Below are positions 29,739 through 39,090 of a DNA stretch of 64,000 nt, in pieces. The stretch is taken from positions 110,448 through 174,447 of the forward strand of contig CBDBMQ010000007.1 in assembly GCA_965207565.1 (NCBI GenBank). The letters run 5' to 3'. The DNA comes from Bin80 sp965207565 (lineage in GTDB: Bacteria; Bacteroidota; Rhodothermia; Rhodothermales; Bin80). Both the position numbers and the translations under genes were made by a program. Each line of letters starts with the position of its first letter. The stretch's first letter is position 1. The notes under the pieces were generated by a model, which did not search any database, was not told where the DNA came from, and saw only the letters and a list, made by a program, of their open reading frames with translations.

Positions 29739-31070
29739 CTAAGCCGTGACTGCCTCGGCCGGGATCATCTGCTCAAGTAGATCCATTCCCTCGTCAATTT
29801 CTGCTTTCGTGATGGTCAGTGCCGGTCGAAAGCGAATGGATGATTTTCCGCATCCAATCACGATCAAGCCGTTTCGATAACAAAGCTTGAGAATCTTATC
29901 ACGCAGCGGCCGTGATGCAACATCCACCGCACACATTAGCCCACGGCCACGTGCATTGGTGAGACACTGTGTGTGATCCACTAATGCCTGCAGTCGACTC
30001 AAGAGATAGTTGCCAATGGTAGTAGCATTTTCCAGGAGAGCGTCTTCCTCCATGATTTCCAGGATACGGTCAACTCGTACCATATCGACGAGATTTCCAC
30101 CCCAGGTAGAGTTGATGCGTCCAGGTTTCACAAACACGTGATCGTCAACTTCATCAAGGCGGCGGCCTGCCAGCACACCGCATACCTGCGTCTTCTTTCC
30201 GAATGCAACCAGATCCGGTGTTACTCCCAATTGCTCCCATGCCCAGAATGTGCCGGTAATTCCTGCACCGCATTGCACCTCGTCGAAAATAAGCAGGGCA
30301 TTATTTTCCAGGCACAACTCTTGCAGACTCTGTAAAAATTCGGAACGAAAGTGATTGTCACCTCCCTCGCCTTGAATCGGTTCTAGCAGGACACAGGCAA
30401 TTTCATTTTTGCGTTTAAGGAAGTAGGTTTTTGCTTCTTCCAAGGCCTGGGTTTCAAGGCGCTCGACCTGTTCCAGGTGGTCAGATAGAGGAAAAGTAAT
30501 TTTTGGATTGAGAATACGAGGCCAGTCAAATTTTGGAAAGTATCTGGTTTTCCAGGGGTCAGGGGTATTGGTTAGAGACAAGGTGTAACCACTACGGCCA
30601 TGGAACGCCTCACGCAGATGCATCACCTGTTGACCATGCTCGGATGAGATTCCCTTGGAAAGATTTTTTCGAACCTTCCAGTCAAATGCTGCTTTCAGCG
30701 CATTTTCGACGGCAAGTGTCCCGCCGGAAATAAAAAAGGTATAAGGTAGAGATGCAGGCTGTGCAATGCGCCCGAAAGTGCTTAGGAACCGGGCCATATG
30801 CGTGGTCTGGATATCCGAGTTCGCAATCTTGTTGAGCGCTGCATCCTTGATTCGCTCAAGCGCCTTTTTGTCAGACTCCAGTTTCGGGTGATTCATCCCC
30901 AACATGCTGCTGGCAAAGAAGCCAAAAAAATCCAGATATGATTTTCCAGTGACCTCGTCAACGAGTCTGACTCCCTGGCTTTGCCGCATATCTAATACAA
31001 GGGGCATCATTCCCGTAGCATTCATGTGTTTGCCGAAGATATCCGGTACTTGTTCAGGGTTTATGTGCAT
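29739..31070 (-). CDS. lat: L-lysine 6-aminotransferase
   Basis: A 443-residue class III PLP aminotransferase. The full length follows the lysine epsilon-aminotransferase (EC 2.6.1.36) pattern rather than ornithine or GABA aminotransferases: DFFGFFASSMLGMNHPK, FISGGTLAVENALKAAFDWK, REAFHGRSGYTLSLTNT, LLEPIQGEGGDNHFR, then FDEVQCG and the PLP lysine in FGKKTQVCG. It would make the semialdehyde of 2-aminoadipate, opening lysine breakdown or piperideine-carboxylate synthesis. It is convergent with gyrA and divergent from lipA. A dehydrogenase partner is not nearby. Confidence 0.9.
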   Translation of the reverse strand: MHINPEQVPDIFGKHMNATGMMPLVLDMRQSQGVRLVDEVTGKSYLDFFGFFASSMLGMNHPKLESDKKALERIKDAALNKIANSDIQTTHMARFLSTFGRIAQPASLPYTFFISGGTLAVENALKAAFDWKVRKNLSKGISSEHGQQVMHLREAFHGRSGYTLSLTNTPDPWKTRYFPKFDWPRILNPKITFPLSDHLEQVERLETQALEEAKTYFLKRKNEIACVLLEPIQGEGGDNHFRSEFLQSLQELCLENNALLIFDEVQCGAGITGTFWAWEQLGVTPDLVAFGKKTQVCGVLAGRRLDEVDDHVFVKPGRINSTWGGNLVDMVRVDRILEIMEEDALLENATTIGNYLLSRLQALVDHTQCLTNARGRGLMCAVDVASRPLRDKILKLCYRNGLIVIGCGKSSIRFRPALTITKAEIDEGMDLLEQMIPAEAVTA

Positions 31071-31157
31071 CGGTTGTAGATGATTTCTTGTCAGGTAGAT
31101 GGATCATTGCATGCATTTGAAGGTACGCACGCACTGTAAAATAAATCTTCTTGGTCG

Positions 31158-32120
31158 TTGAATTCCAAAGTTACAAAACGTCCCTCTCTTCCTGGAGAAA
31201 TTACTCTGAAAAAACGTTCTGGTTCAACAGGGGACGGAGTGGACAGCTTTGTTGGGCTACCTGTGATTGAAGCCGCGCCACGGGCACGGCGCCCCGATTG
31301 GCTGCGTGTGAAACTGCCGTATGGTCCGGTATATCGGAAACTGGTAGATCTGATAGACGACCACGATCTGCATACGGTATGCCAAAGTGCTCGTTGTCCG
31401 AACATGGGAGAATGCTGGACCGCAGGCACAGCGACATTTATGATTCTCGGAAATGTATGTACACGCTCCTGTGGATTCTGCGCCGTTCAGACAGGAAGAC
31501 CAGAGCCTGGATTGGATTACGATGAGCCGCGCCGCGTGGCAGATGCTGCACGGATTATGGGGCTCAAACATGCGGTCGTGACCTCCGTCAATCGCGATGA
31601 GAGAGAAGATGGAGGAGCACCTATTTTTGCGGAAACCATTCGTCGGATCCGTGAAGAAATCCCAGGCTGTACGGTGGAGGTATTGATTCCAGACTTTCGG
31701 GGTATATGGTCCGCGTTGCAAGTCGTTTTGGATGAGCGTCCAAATATCCTGAATCATAATGTGGAGAGCGTTCCGAGACTCTATCGCCGAGTTCGTCCAC
31801 AGGCAGACTATGAACGCTCACTGGAGGTGCTCAGAATTTCGAAAGAGCAGGGGCTGCGCACCAAGAGCGGTATTATGGTCGGGCTCGGTGAAACGGAAGA
31901 CGAGGTGTTGGAGCTGATGGACGATTTTGTACGGGTAGGAGTGGACGTAATGACCATCGGACAGTACCTGCAGCCAACACGGATGCACTTAGAGGTGGAG
32001 GAATTTATTCACCCGGATCAGTTTAGGTGGTACAAGAAAGTCGGGGAGGCCAAAGGGATCGAACATGTTGAGAGCGGCCCACTGGTACGGAGTTCCTATC
32101 ACGCGGAGCGCCACGTATAG
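31158..32120 (+). CDS. lipA: Lipoyl synthase
   Basis: A 320-residue radical SAM enzyme that inserts two sulfurs into protein-bound octanoyl groups. The auxiliary cluster motif CQSARCPNMGEC (C-x4-C-x5-C) is followed by the radical SAM motif CTRSCGFC (C-x3-C-x2-C), then TSVNRDEREDGG and HNVESVPRLYRRVRP. The C-terminus has GPLVRSSYHA. The only start giving the expected N-terminus is TTG at 31158, since no ATG precedes the first cluster; a downstream GTG could serve. It is divergent from lat with an 87-bp gap that should hold both promoters. Confidence 0.95.
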   Translation: MNSKVTKRPSLPGEITLKKRSGSTGDGVDSFVGLPVIEAAPRARRPDWLRVKLPYGPVYRKLVDLIDDHDLHTVCQSARCPNMGECWTAGTATFMILGNVCTRSCGFCAVQTGRPEPGLDYDEPRRVADAARIMGLKHAVVTSVNRDEREDGGAPIFAETIRRIREEIPGCTVEVLIPDFRGIWSALQVVLDERPNILNHNVESVPRLYRRVRPQADYERSLEVLRISKEQGLRTKSGIMVGLGETEDEVLELMDDFVRVGVDVMTIGQYLQPTRMHLEVEEFIHPDQFRWYKKVGEAKGIEHVESGPLVRSSYHAERHV

Positions 32121-32138
32121 TCAGACTGACACTGTGCG

Positions 32139-32169
32139 AGGAACATAGACCTCAAAGGCCTATGTTCCT
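32139..32169 (+). terminator. Hairpin after lipA
   Basis: A perfect 10-bp stem, AGGAACATAG (32139-32148) and CTATGTTCCT (32160-32169), with a possible inner CCT/AGG extension. It lies 18 bp past the lipA stop and between convergent genes, so it may act in both directions. No strong T-run follows. Confidence 0.55.
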
Positions 32170-32218
32170 TGAACTTCCATTTATTGGTACTACCGTATAG
32201 ACACTCTGCAGGATGCGA

Positions 32219-34833
32219 TCAGTCCATTGTGGCTTCATTTCCCGAACCCTGCAGGTGACCAATCATCAGCGCATTGAAGAACAGCTTGTAGGTTGCACGG
32301 GTTTGTCCTCTGAATTGTGGTCGGAAGCCAAAAAGGACCACATGTCCATCACCATGAGCAACCCTGATTGCCGCTGCTTCACCACCGATAGTGCTCTCTT
32401 CCCCTAGGGCCCAACCACTCATCAGAAGATCTTCTTCAGCATATCGGGCAATCACTTCAACAGGTGGATCAGGGCCCAGAGCCAATTCAATCCGTCCCCC
32501 TTCCTGAAGGGTTGAGCGGCGAACTGCTGAGAACGCACGACTGCGCACGAATGAAGCTGCGACTTCTGAGGGCATCCCATACCCGATTGGATGCGAGGAG
32601 TCTACATTCAGGCGCACGAGGGATCCCGGGATGAAAAATCTGGATCGGGGGGTTCCACTCACGACATTTTCTACGGGAAGCCCAAATTGATTAATGACAA
32701 AGTCGCTTGCAGCATCCAATGCTACGAGCGTACCGCCATCCGCCACATACTTCGTCAATGCAAGCGTTCCTTCAAGTCCAAGTCCCCCGGTATATTCTTC
32801 CGGCATCATTCCCACACGATGCCCATGCAAAAGACTCTCTGTTCCTTGGCTGGGAAGCAGGATCGCGGTATAGACAGATAAATCGGAGGGACCGGATCTC
32901 CGCGTCATGCAGGGTGTCAACTTCAAATGCGAAAGATTCCAGGATCCACCGCGTCCAACCTTCATCCATGTTGGCAACCCAGGATTTGTATAATCCAATG
33001 CGTGGAGCTTTGAGTTCATGTAGTGGAGGGAGGTTTTCGGGGACTGGATGAAAACTTGTCCCTGTCCGTTCAGCGATATCCTGAAGAGCACGATCGGATT
33101 CAATCAGGAAGGCCCCGGCAGGCCACGCATCTTCCCCAATCACGACCGAATCGGTCACAACCTCCACGGTTAAACCGTGGCGAACGGCTTTGTTGATGGC
33201 ATACCGGCTACGATTTGTTCTTGGGTCAATGATATACTTTCTGTGGCTCCCACCGGCAATCATTCCAGGAGACTGAGCCAGGTCTTCCGTAACGGGTACG
33301 GTTTCTACAGTGGGGAGTGTGGCGAGCCGATCCACCCGAAGTCCCATCTGAAGTGGCAGGGTCCATCCAGCCAGGTCATAGGGGACGATGGGGGTGCCTG
33401 TTTCCGACCGGCGGTCAGGATAATCCTGGGTTTCCAACAGATCTTCCAGGTAAGGCCTGAAGGCCTGTGCCTTGGGAATGATAAAGGAGCCGGTTGCATA
33501 GGTGGTATCCCCGACCGTAAATGATTGTGTGGCCTGTTCAATCTCAATACCGCCGGTGCGTAATAAATTGACTAGGTTTAATTCTTCCCCGGCATTCCAT
33601 TGATCGCTAGGAATCACGTAGGCGGCAACGGAATCAGCGGTTGCAATCGCGTCCTGCCCCATTTTCCAGATATTGTAGAGCCAACTCTCACGGCGATCTG
33701 CCGCCAGACGCAGGACCCCCATGGAACCAGTGATCATATAGCGTACGGGGTCTGCAAAGTGGGACCAGCCCCCTTTCCAGGGGTTCGGATAAAAGATGTT
33801 CGTTCCTGTTGTAGGATTCCCTCCGCTCACAAAATCAGGGATTGAGTCCGGGTCAAAGAACCGGGGGCTCGGTGTCGCATGTCCAACCTCCGTCAGAATT
33901 CCCACCATATTGTGGAAGTAGGGTACGGTGCGCATCCCTCCGTTCCACCACATACTGAAGGTGACTCCCGAAATCACGCCAGGCATCTCTTTCATCGCGA
34001 ACCGATTTGCCATTGCCGATCCAACGAGGTTTACGGCCGTCGTAATCCCAGAGTGGATCCGGGGATTCACTGGATCTGAAAAGGGAGGAAGGAATATTCT
34101 GGTCCAACTTGGGCTGGTTTGATGGTGATTATAGACGATTTGGGGGTACCATTGATTGTAGAGCACCTCCGTGACAGCTTTGGATTCAGGCATATTGTTC
34201 ATGAACCAATCACGGTTATTATCATGCCCGACATAATAGTGATAGAGCCAGGGTGGGCGTGTTGCCTCAAATGGGGTCCCAACCGTTTGGTCATACCAGG
34301 AAGCGACAATATCCAGCCCGTCGGGATTCATGACAGGCATCAGTAGAAGAATAACGTTATCCCGAATGTGCTGCATTTCGTGAGATTCTTCTGTCGCTAC
34401 CCGCCACGCGAGTAATGGGCCCATCTGTGCACCAGCGACTTCAGTTGCATGTAGACCTCCATCAATCCAGATGACGGCCCGCCCTTCTTTCGAAAGTGCT
34501 TCCGCCTCTGCCTCAGAAACTCTTCCACGAGCTAGCGATGCACTGATCTGTTGCCATTGATCCAGAGATGCCAGGTTCTCCTCACTCGAAATCATCAGAA
34601 GCAGTAGGGGGCGTCCAAGCACGGATGTGCCAATCTCACGGAGGATCACACGATCACTGGCTTCTGCCAGTGCCCCGTAGTAGGAGACCATCTGGTCATA
34701 TCGAGCAAGTTTATAGTCATCTCCAGGCATGAAGCCAAATACATCCTGTGGATGTGGGACTTGGCTCAGGGAACTGGTGCAGGGACAGGGCAAGTCCTAC
34801 GATCAGGAATGCGAGTGTCCGTAACAACTTCAT
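32219..34833 (-). pseudogene. M14-family zinc carboxypeptidase, two frameshifts
   Basis: A secreted metallopeptidase of the large M14 type, about 870 codons. Three frames carry one protein. A signal peptide starts at ATG 34833 (MKLLRTLAFLIVGLALS). The catalytic domain is open to 32772 and contains VFGFMPGDDYKLARYDQ, the zinc motif GGLHATE and YNHHQTSP. The C-terminal glutamine-amidotransferase-like part is in the third frame to 32219 (SLLHGHRVGMMPEEYTGGLG, LVALDAASDF). Each switch needs removal of one base, between 34757 and 34790 and near 32888-32890. No other damage is seen, so sequencing error is likelier than decay. It begins 9 bp after the sulfatase stop at 34842, so the two probably share an operon. 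Confidence 0.85.
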
Positions 34834-34841
34834 GAGATGTG

Positions 34842-36371
34842 TTATTGTCGGATAGGTGCACCGCGCTCATTTGGGATGCAGGGACCGGTTGGGCGCTCAT
34901 CTTCAGGGACGGCATAGAGCTCGCGTAAGCGACTCAGTTCCACTTTCAGCTCCGCCTGGGTTTCGGAATACGCGGCATCATTATACACGCTATTCATTTC
35001 CATTGGATCGGTCTCGAGATCAAAGAGCTCCCATTCATCACGGTTATAGAAATGAATGAGTTTATGACGGTCAGTTCGAACCCCATAGTGCCGTTCCACG
35101 CAGTGGTAGCCGGGATATTCGTAGTACTGGTAATAGTGACTGGTACGCCAGCTTTCCGGGGTTTCACCCAGGAACAGTGGTTTAAGGCTTTCCCCCTGCA
35201 TATCGCTGGGAACGCTCACGCCCGCCAAATCGAGGAAGGTCGCTGCAAAGTCCAGGTTCGACACCATCGCATCATTCACGCTGCCGGGTTGGATTTTTCC
35301 CGGCCAGCGAACAAGCAGTGGAGCCACCAGCGATTCTTCGTACATCCAGCGCTTGTCGTACCATCCATGCTCGCCTAAGTACCATCCCTGGTCCGAGGAA
35401 TAGATTACGACCGTATTCTCTTCGAGGTTTTGTTCTTCGAGATAATCCAGGAGGCGTCCAACATTGTCATCCACACCGGCTACTGTACGCAAATATTCTT
35501 TTGCATAGCGCTGATACTTCCATCGGGTCAGGTCGTCACCTTCGAGATTTGCCTCTAGGAATTCTTCATTCCGAGGACCGTAGACTTCTTCCCATCCGAC
35601 TGCCTGTTCTGCATTCATACTCCGGGGAGGTGTCAGTTTGAGATCCTCCACATTCATATGCCTCGCAATGGTCATGCCTTGTTCAGCTGCGGGAGATGCA
35701 CGATTCGAGTAGTCATCAAACAGATTTGCAGGCTCTGGGATGTCTTCGTCTGCATACAACTCGAAGTGGTCCGGGCCCGGATGCCATTCCCGGTGAGGTG
35801 CCTTGTGCTGGTACATAAGCATAAAGGGCTTTGCAGGATCCCGCTGTGTATCCAGCCAGTCCAGGGCTAGGTCTGTGATAATATCTGTCGTGTAGCCTTC
35901 AATCTGAATGGTATCTCCAGGAACGAGGAAGCGTGGATTGTAATAGGGCCCCTGGCCGATGAGGACTTGCCAGTGATCAAATCCGGTTGGGGCACTTTGC
36001 AGGTGCCATTTCCCGATCATGCTGGTTTGATAGCCCGCAGCCTGCAGTAGTTTAGGGAACGTTTGCTGCGTACCATCAAATCGGTTCCCATTGGTGAGCT
36101 GTCCATTGAGATGGCTGTGTTTTCCCGTCAGAATGACTGCGCGGCTGGGCGCACAAATCGAATTCGTGACCAGACACTGCGTAAAGCGCATGCCTTCATC
36201 AGCAATCCGGTCCAGGTTTGGCGTTTCATTTACGACGGAACCGTAAGCGCTCAGCGCCCGTGCAGTATGGTCATCCGTAAAAATGAACACAATGTTGGGC
36301 GGCGGCTGTTGCTCTTGCGCACATCCTGCCAACACCAAAAGAAAGAGAGGGATAAGTTTTAGAAGTTTCAT
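34842..36371 (-). CDS. Lipoprotein sulfatase, GlcNAc-6-sulfatase-like
   Basis: A 509-residue type I sulfatase with a lipoprotein signal (VLAGC). The metal motif is FIFTDDHTARALSAYGS, the formylglycine motif C-A-P-S-R sits in NSICAPSRAVILTGK, GKWHL follows, and the second metal site is YSSDQGWYLGEHGWYDKRW. This pattern resembles the N-acetylglucosamine-6-sulfatase-like branch (SulfAtlas S1_11 type). It is upstream of the M14 peptidase on the same strand, suggesting joint action on a sulfated glycoprotein or proteoglycan. It is divergent from ndk. Confidence 0.9.
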   Translation of the reverse strand: MKLLKLIPLFLLVLAGCAQEQQPPPNIVFIFTDDHTARALSAYGSVVNETPNLDRIADEGMRFTQCLVTNSICAPSRAVILTGKHSHLNGQLTNGNRFDGTQQTFPKLLQAAGYQTSMIGKWHLQSAPTGFDHWQVLIGQGPYYNPRFLVPGDTIQIEGYTTDIITDLALDWLDTQRDPAKPFMLMYQHKAPHREWHPGPDHFELYADEDIPEPANLFDDYSNRASPAAEQGMTIARHMNVEDLKLTPPRSMNAEQAVGWEEVYGPRNEEFLEANLEGDDLTRWKYQRYAKEYLRTVAGVDDNVGRLLDYLEEQNLEENTVVIYSSDQGWYLGEHGWYDKRWMYEESLVAPLLVRWPGKIQPGSVNDAMVSNLDFAATFLDLAGVSVPSDMQGESLKPLFLGETPESWRTSHYYQYYEYPGYHCVERHYGVRTDRHKLIHFYNRDEWELFDLETDPMEMNSVYNDAAYSETQAELKVELSRLRELYAVPEDERPTGPCIPNERGAPIRQ

Positions 36372-36493
36372 GTATTTGATGGGTTATAGCCATATTTCCC
36401 AAACCTAAGCATTTTCCAGCAGTATTCAATCAGTTTGATGGAAATATCCATCATGCTTACCTTTGGCCAGTTTAACTGAACTCATTTCATCAA

Positions 36494-36925
36494 ATGACAA
36501 ATAACCGCACACTTGCGATCCTGAAGCCCGATTGCGTTCGCAGGTGTCTGACAGGAGAAGTGCTGCGCCGGATCGAAATCGCAGGATTTAAGATCTGTGC
36601 GTTGCAGATGCAACAACTTACACGTAATCGGGCGGAAGGATTTTATGAAGTCCATCGGGAACGTCCGTTTTTCAACGATCTGATTGACTTCATGACCAGC
36701 GGGCCATGTGTTCCGATGGTACTGGAGAAAAAAGATGCCGTAGAGCGCTTTCGGATTTTTATTGGAGCCACCGATCCAGAGCAGGCAGACAAGGGAACCA
36801 TCCGCAGGCTTTTTGCAGACAGCAAGGCGGAGAATATCGTCCATGGCTCGGATTCACCGGAAAATGCACAAAAAGAAATTGCATATTTTTTCGGAGAGTC
36901 GGGCATTCCCGCTGATCCTGGATGA
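36494..36925 (+). CDS. ndk: Nucleoside-diphosphate kinase
   Basis: A 143-residue cytosolic enzyme moving the terminal phosphate from ATP to other nucleoside diphosphates through a phosphohistidine. It starts NRTLAILKPDCVRR, has ERPFFNDLIDFMTSGP, and the active-site histidine is in NIVHGSDSPENAQKEI. The length is standard. Its stop overlaps the next start (ATGA, 36922-36925), coupling it to the NamZ-type gene, an odd functional pairing. Confidence 0.97.
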   Translation: MTNNRTLAILKPDCVRRCLTGEVLRRIEIAGFKICALQMQQLTRNRAEGFYEVHRERPFFNDLIDFMTSGPCVPMVLEKKDAVERFRIFIGATDPEQADKGTIRRLFADSKAENIVHGSDSPENAQKEIAYFFGESGIPADPG

Positions 36926-38159
36926 GGTGTTTCGTATTTCTGACCATTTTTCTTAGTACTGGGGGCTGTGTTTGCCCAGGAAACTGTTGTGCGTACAGGA
37001 GCAGACATTCTGGTAGAATCCGGGTTTGACCGCATTGCCGGACATACCGTTGGATTGATTGTGAACCATACTGCATTGGTTGGAGACGAGCACCTCATTA
37101 ATTTGGTGCATGCTTCACCAAAGGTCACACTAGGGGCCATCTTTGGGCCTGAGCACGGACTGCGTGGCACGGCCGAGGATGGGGAAGCGGTACAGGACGG
37201 GGTTGACCAGATCACCGGTGCACCGGTTTACAGCCTCTATGGGAAGACCCGCAGGCCAACGCCGGAAATGTTATCCGATCTGGATGTACTGATTTTCGAC
37301 ATTCAGGATGTAGGAGCCCGATTCTATACGTTCATTTCTACGATGGGGCTGGCAATGCAATCTGCAGCAGAGGCTGGGATCCCGTTTGTAATCCTGGACC
37401 GGCCAAATCCTCTTTCTGGTGCCTATGCATCAGGGTTTGTTCTGGAGCCGGAAGTGCAATCATTTGTAGGTCAGTTCTCAATCCCGATTGCTCATGGTTT
37501 GACCGTGGGTGAATTGGCCACCATGGTCAAGGGGGAGGCTTTACTGCCCGGCTTGGATTCCCTCGGACTGGAAATTATTCCGATGCAAAATTGGACGCGG
37601 AGCATGCAATGGACTGATACGGGGCGGCCCTGGGGTCCCCACTAGTCCGAATATTCCCCAGTTTGAGACGGCTTTGGTCTACCCCGGCACATGCTTTTTC
37701 GAAGCCACTTCCGGGAGTGAAGGCAGAGGAACTCAAACCCCCTTCCTTCAGGTGGGAGCGGTCGGAGTCAATGGGAGTGAGATCGCTGCAGCTCTTAACC
37801 GTAAATCCCTACCAGGTGTATTTTTCGAAGGTATTGAATTCATGCCGGAACCCCTAACCAGTATGGACTCCGCGCCCAAGTTGAATGGACAGGTCATTCA
37901 GGGTTTAGGGATCAAAATCACGGACCGAAGGATTTATCAACCGGTTGAGGTGGGCATACATATCTTTCATGCATACTACCATGCGGCACCAGCTTCAGAC
38001 GAGTTCTTAACCAGACCCGAATGGTTGGCCAAGCTCTCCGGGACCACGAAACTTGCAGGCATGCTGAAGTCCATGACACCGGAGGAGATTATAACATCAT
38101 GGCAAGATGATCTCACCAATTTTATTCAGCGGAGCGAGCACTATTACTTGTATGAGTAG
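36922..38159 (+). pseudogene. NamZ-type exo-muramidase (DUF1343), two frameshifts
   Basis: A secreted DUF1343 protein; characterised members remove terminal N-acetylmuramic acid from peptidoglycan fragments. It starts at ATG 36922 with a signal peptide that changes frame within GGGGG (36961-36965) to give TGAVFA-QETVV. The middle shows GAIFGPEHGLRG, FDIQDVGARFYTF and DRPNPL. A second break in GGGG (37632-37635) turns the conserved DTGRPWVPTSPNIP motif into a premature TAG. After it the frame runs intact to 38159 with YPGTCFFEATSGSEGRGTQTPF. Removing one base at each site restores 411 residues. The break falls in a universally conserved motif with all else preserved, so I favour base-calling error. 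Confidence 0.88.
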
Positions 38160-38400
38160 AGTTTCGCCAAAGAATCGCATAAATTATCTCAAGATATCCG
38201 CCCAGGATCAGCAGTGGAGCGATATAAAGCGAGAGAACGCCGTCCACCTCATTCTCCAGGCGCATGATGGCATATCCAAGGACAATTGCCAACACGCCGA
38301 CGGCGACCAGCACGTAATTGTGGGTCGACAGGATCATGGAGCGTTTCTTTACACGGCGCCTTCTAGGCTGGGATTTGGCGGATTTTTTGGGTCGAGGCAT
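38122..38400 (-). CDS. Small two-helix membrane protein, DUF3098-like
   Basis: About 92 residues from the ATG at 38400 (a longer frame from 38439 is open). A basic N-terminus (SQPRRRRVKKR) leads to NYVLVAVGVLAIVLGYAIM and a second hydrophobic segment, IAPLLILGGYLEIIYAILW. This resembles DUF3098 proteins of Bacteroidota: a short positive head, an NY motif and two helices. Function unknown. Its 3' end overlaps the convergent NamZ-type gene by 38 bp. Confidence 0.6.
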   Translation of the reverse strand: MPRPKKSAKSQPRRRRVKKRSMILSTHNYVLVAVGVLAIVLGYAIMRLENEVDGVLSLYIAPLLILGGYLEIIYAILWRNSTHTSNSARSAE

Positions 38401-38459
38401 GTACAGAGGTGGATCATGTTTGATTGCACCGGCAGCCACCGTTTAAGTTTCAGGGCCTA

Positions 38460-38930
38460 ATGGGTGACTTGTTACGTCTCTTCTTTATTGGAACCGTCGT
38501 TGTCACTCTTCAGTGGCTTTTCTTTGGAAGGTTGGATTTATGGGGGCTACTCCAGATGTGGTCTTGCTTTTTGTACTTTGGGTTGCCGTGCGTTATGGTC
38601 AGACCACTGGGAACTGTAGCGGGTTTTCTGGTGGGCTTTGCACTGGATGCAATCTATGGTTTATGGGGAATTCATATGCTTGTGAAGACGGTGATTGGCT
38701 TCCTGGTTGGTCTTCTGAGTATGATTAACAGCGAGGTTTTTGTCAGATCAGTACGTCGAGTGGTTGAGACAACTTTAGTCATTTCATTGGTGCATAATAG
38801 CCTACTCGCACTCTTTGTTGTAATGCAGCGGGGGACTGGTTGGGGATATCTTTTATGGGTATTGTGTGTAGGAAGTACGTTGTACACGACGCTTGTTGCT
38901 TTTCTTGCTGCGACCTTTTGGCGCAGATAA
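38460..38930 (+). CDS. MreD-like membrane protein
   Basis: About 156 residues from the ATG at 38460, nearly all hydrophobic with five or so helices. The segment GFLVGFALDAIYGLWGIHMLVKTVIGF matches the core of MreD, the membrane partner of MreC and MreB in rod-shape control, and the length agrees. No mreB or mreC lies nearby, so the call rests on the helix pattern. An alternative is an unrelated small polytopic protein. It is divergent from the DUF3098-like gene. Confidence 0.55.
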   Translation: MGDLLRLFFIGTVVVTLQWLFFGRLDLWGLLQMWSCFLYFGLPCVMVRPLGTVAGFLVGFALDAIYGLWGIHMLVKTVIGFLVGLLSMINSEVFVRSVRRVVETTLVISLVHNSLLALFVVMQRGTGWGYLLWVLCVGSTLYTTLVAFLAATFWRR

Positions 38931-39017
38931 GGGACCGCTAGATATATCCGAGTTACAGGTTACATGGAGGGACAGTAAACGGAACCAATTTGAGTGATAT
39001 AGAATAAACAGCGCCAT

Positions 39018-39090
39018 TGCCCTGTAGCTCAATTGGCAGAGCGCCTGGCTCTGGACCAGGAGGTTCCAGGTTCGAATCCTGGCGGGGCAA
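39018..39090 (+). tRNA. tRNA-Gln(CTG)
   Basis: 73 nt. Acceptor arms TGCCCTG and CGGGGCA pair with one G-U. D-arm AGCTCAATTGGCAGAGC; anticodon stem CCTGG/CCAGG encloses CTCTGGA with anticodon CTG, reading CAG; T-arm CCAGGTTCGAATCCTGG. The T at position 1 and this anticodon fit glutamine. CCA is not encoded. The 3' end abuts the stop of the convergent glycosidase gene. Confidence 0.97.

Noticed and set aside
32772..33103. Programmed +1 ribosomal frameshift in the M14 peptidase
   Set aside because: No slippery codon with stop or Shine-Dalgarno-like stimulator as in prfB, and five other sites of the same type in unrelated genes point to base-calling.
37246..37256. Sequence like the IS end inside the NamZ-type gene (gggaagaccc)
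   Set aside because: It encodes the conserved YGKTRRPT motif, so the match is chance.
36961..37635. Phase variation by homopolymer slippage in the NamZ-type gene
   Set aside because: Runs of four and five G are too short for the slippage rates seen in phase-variable genes.
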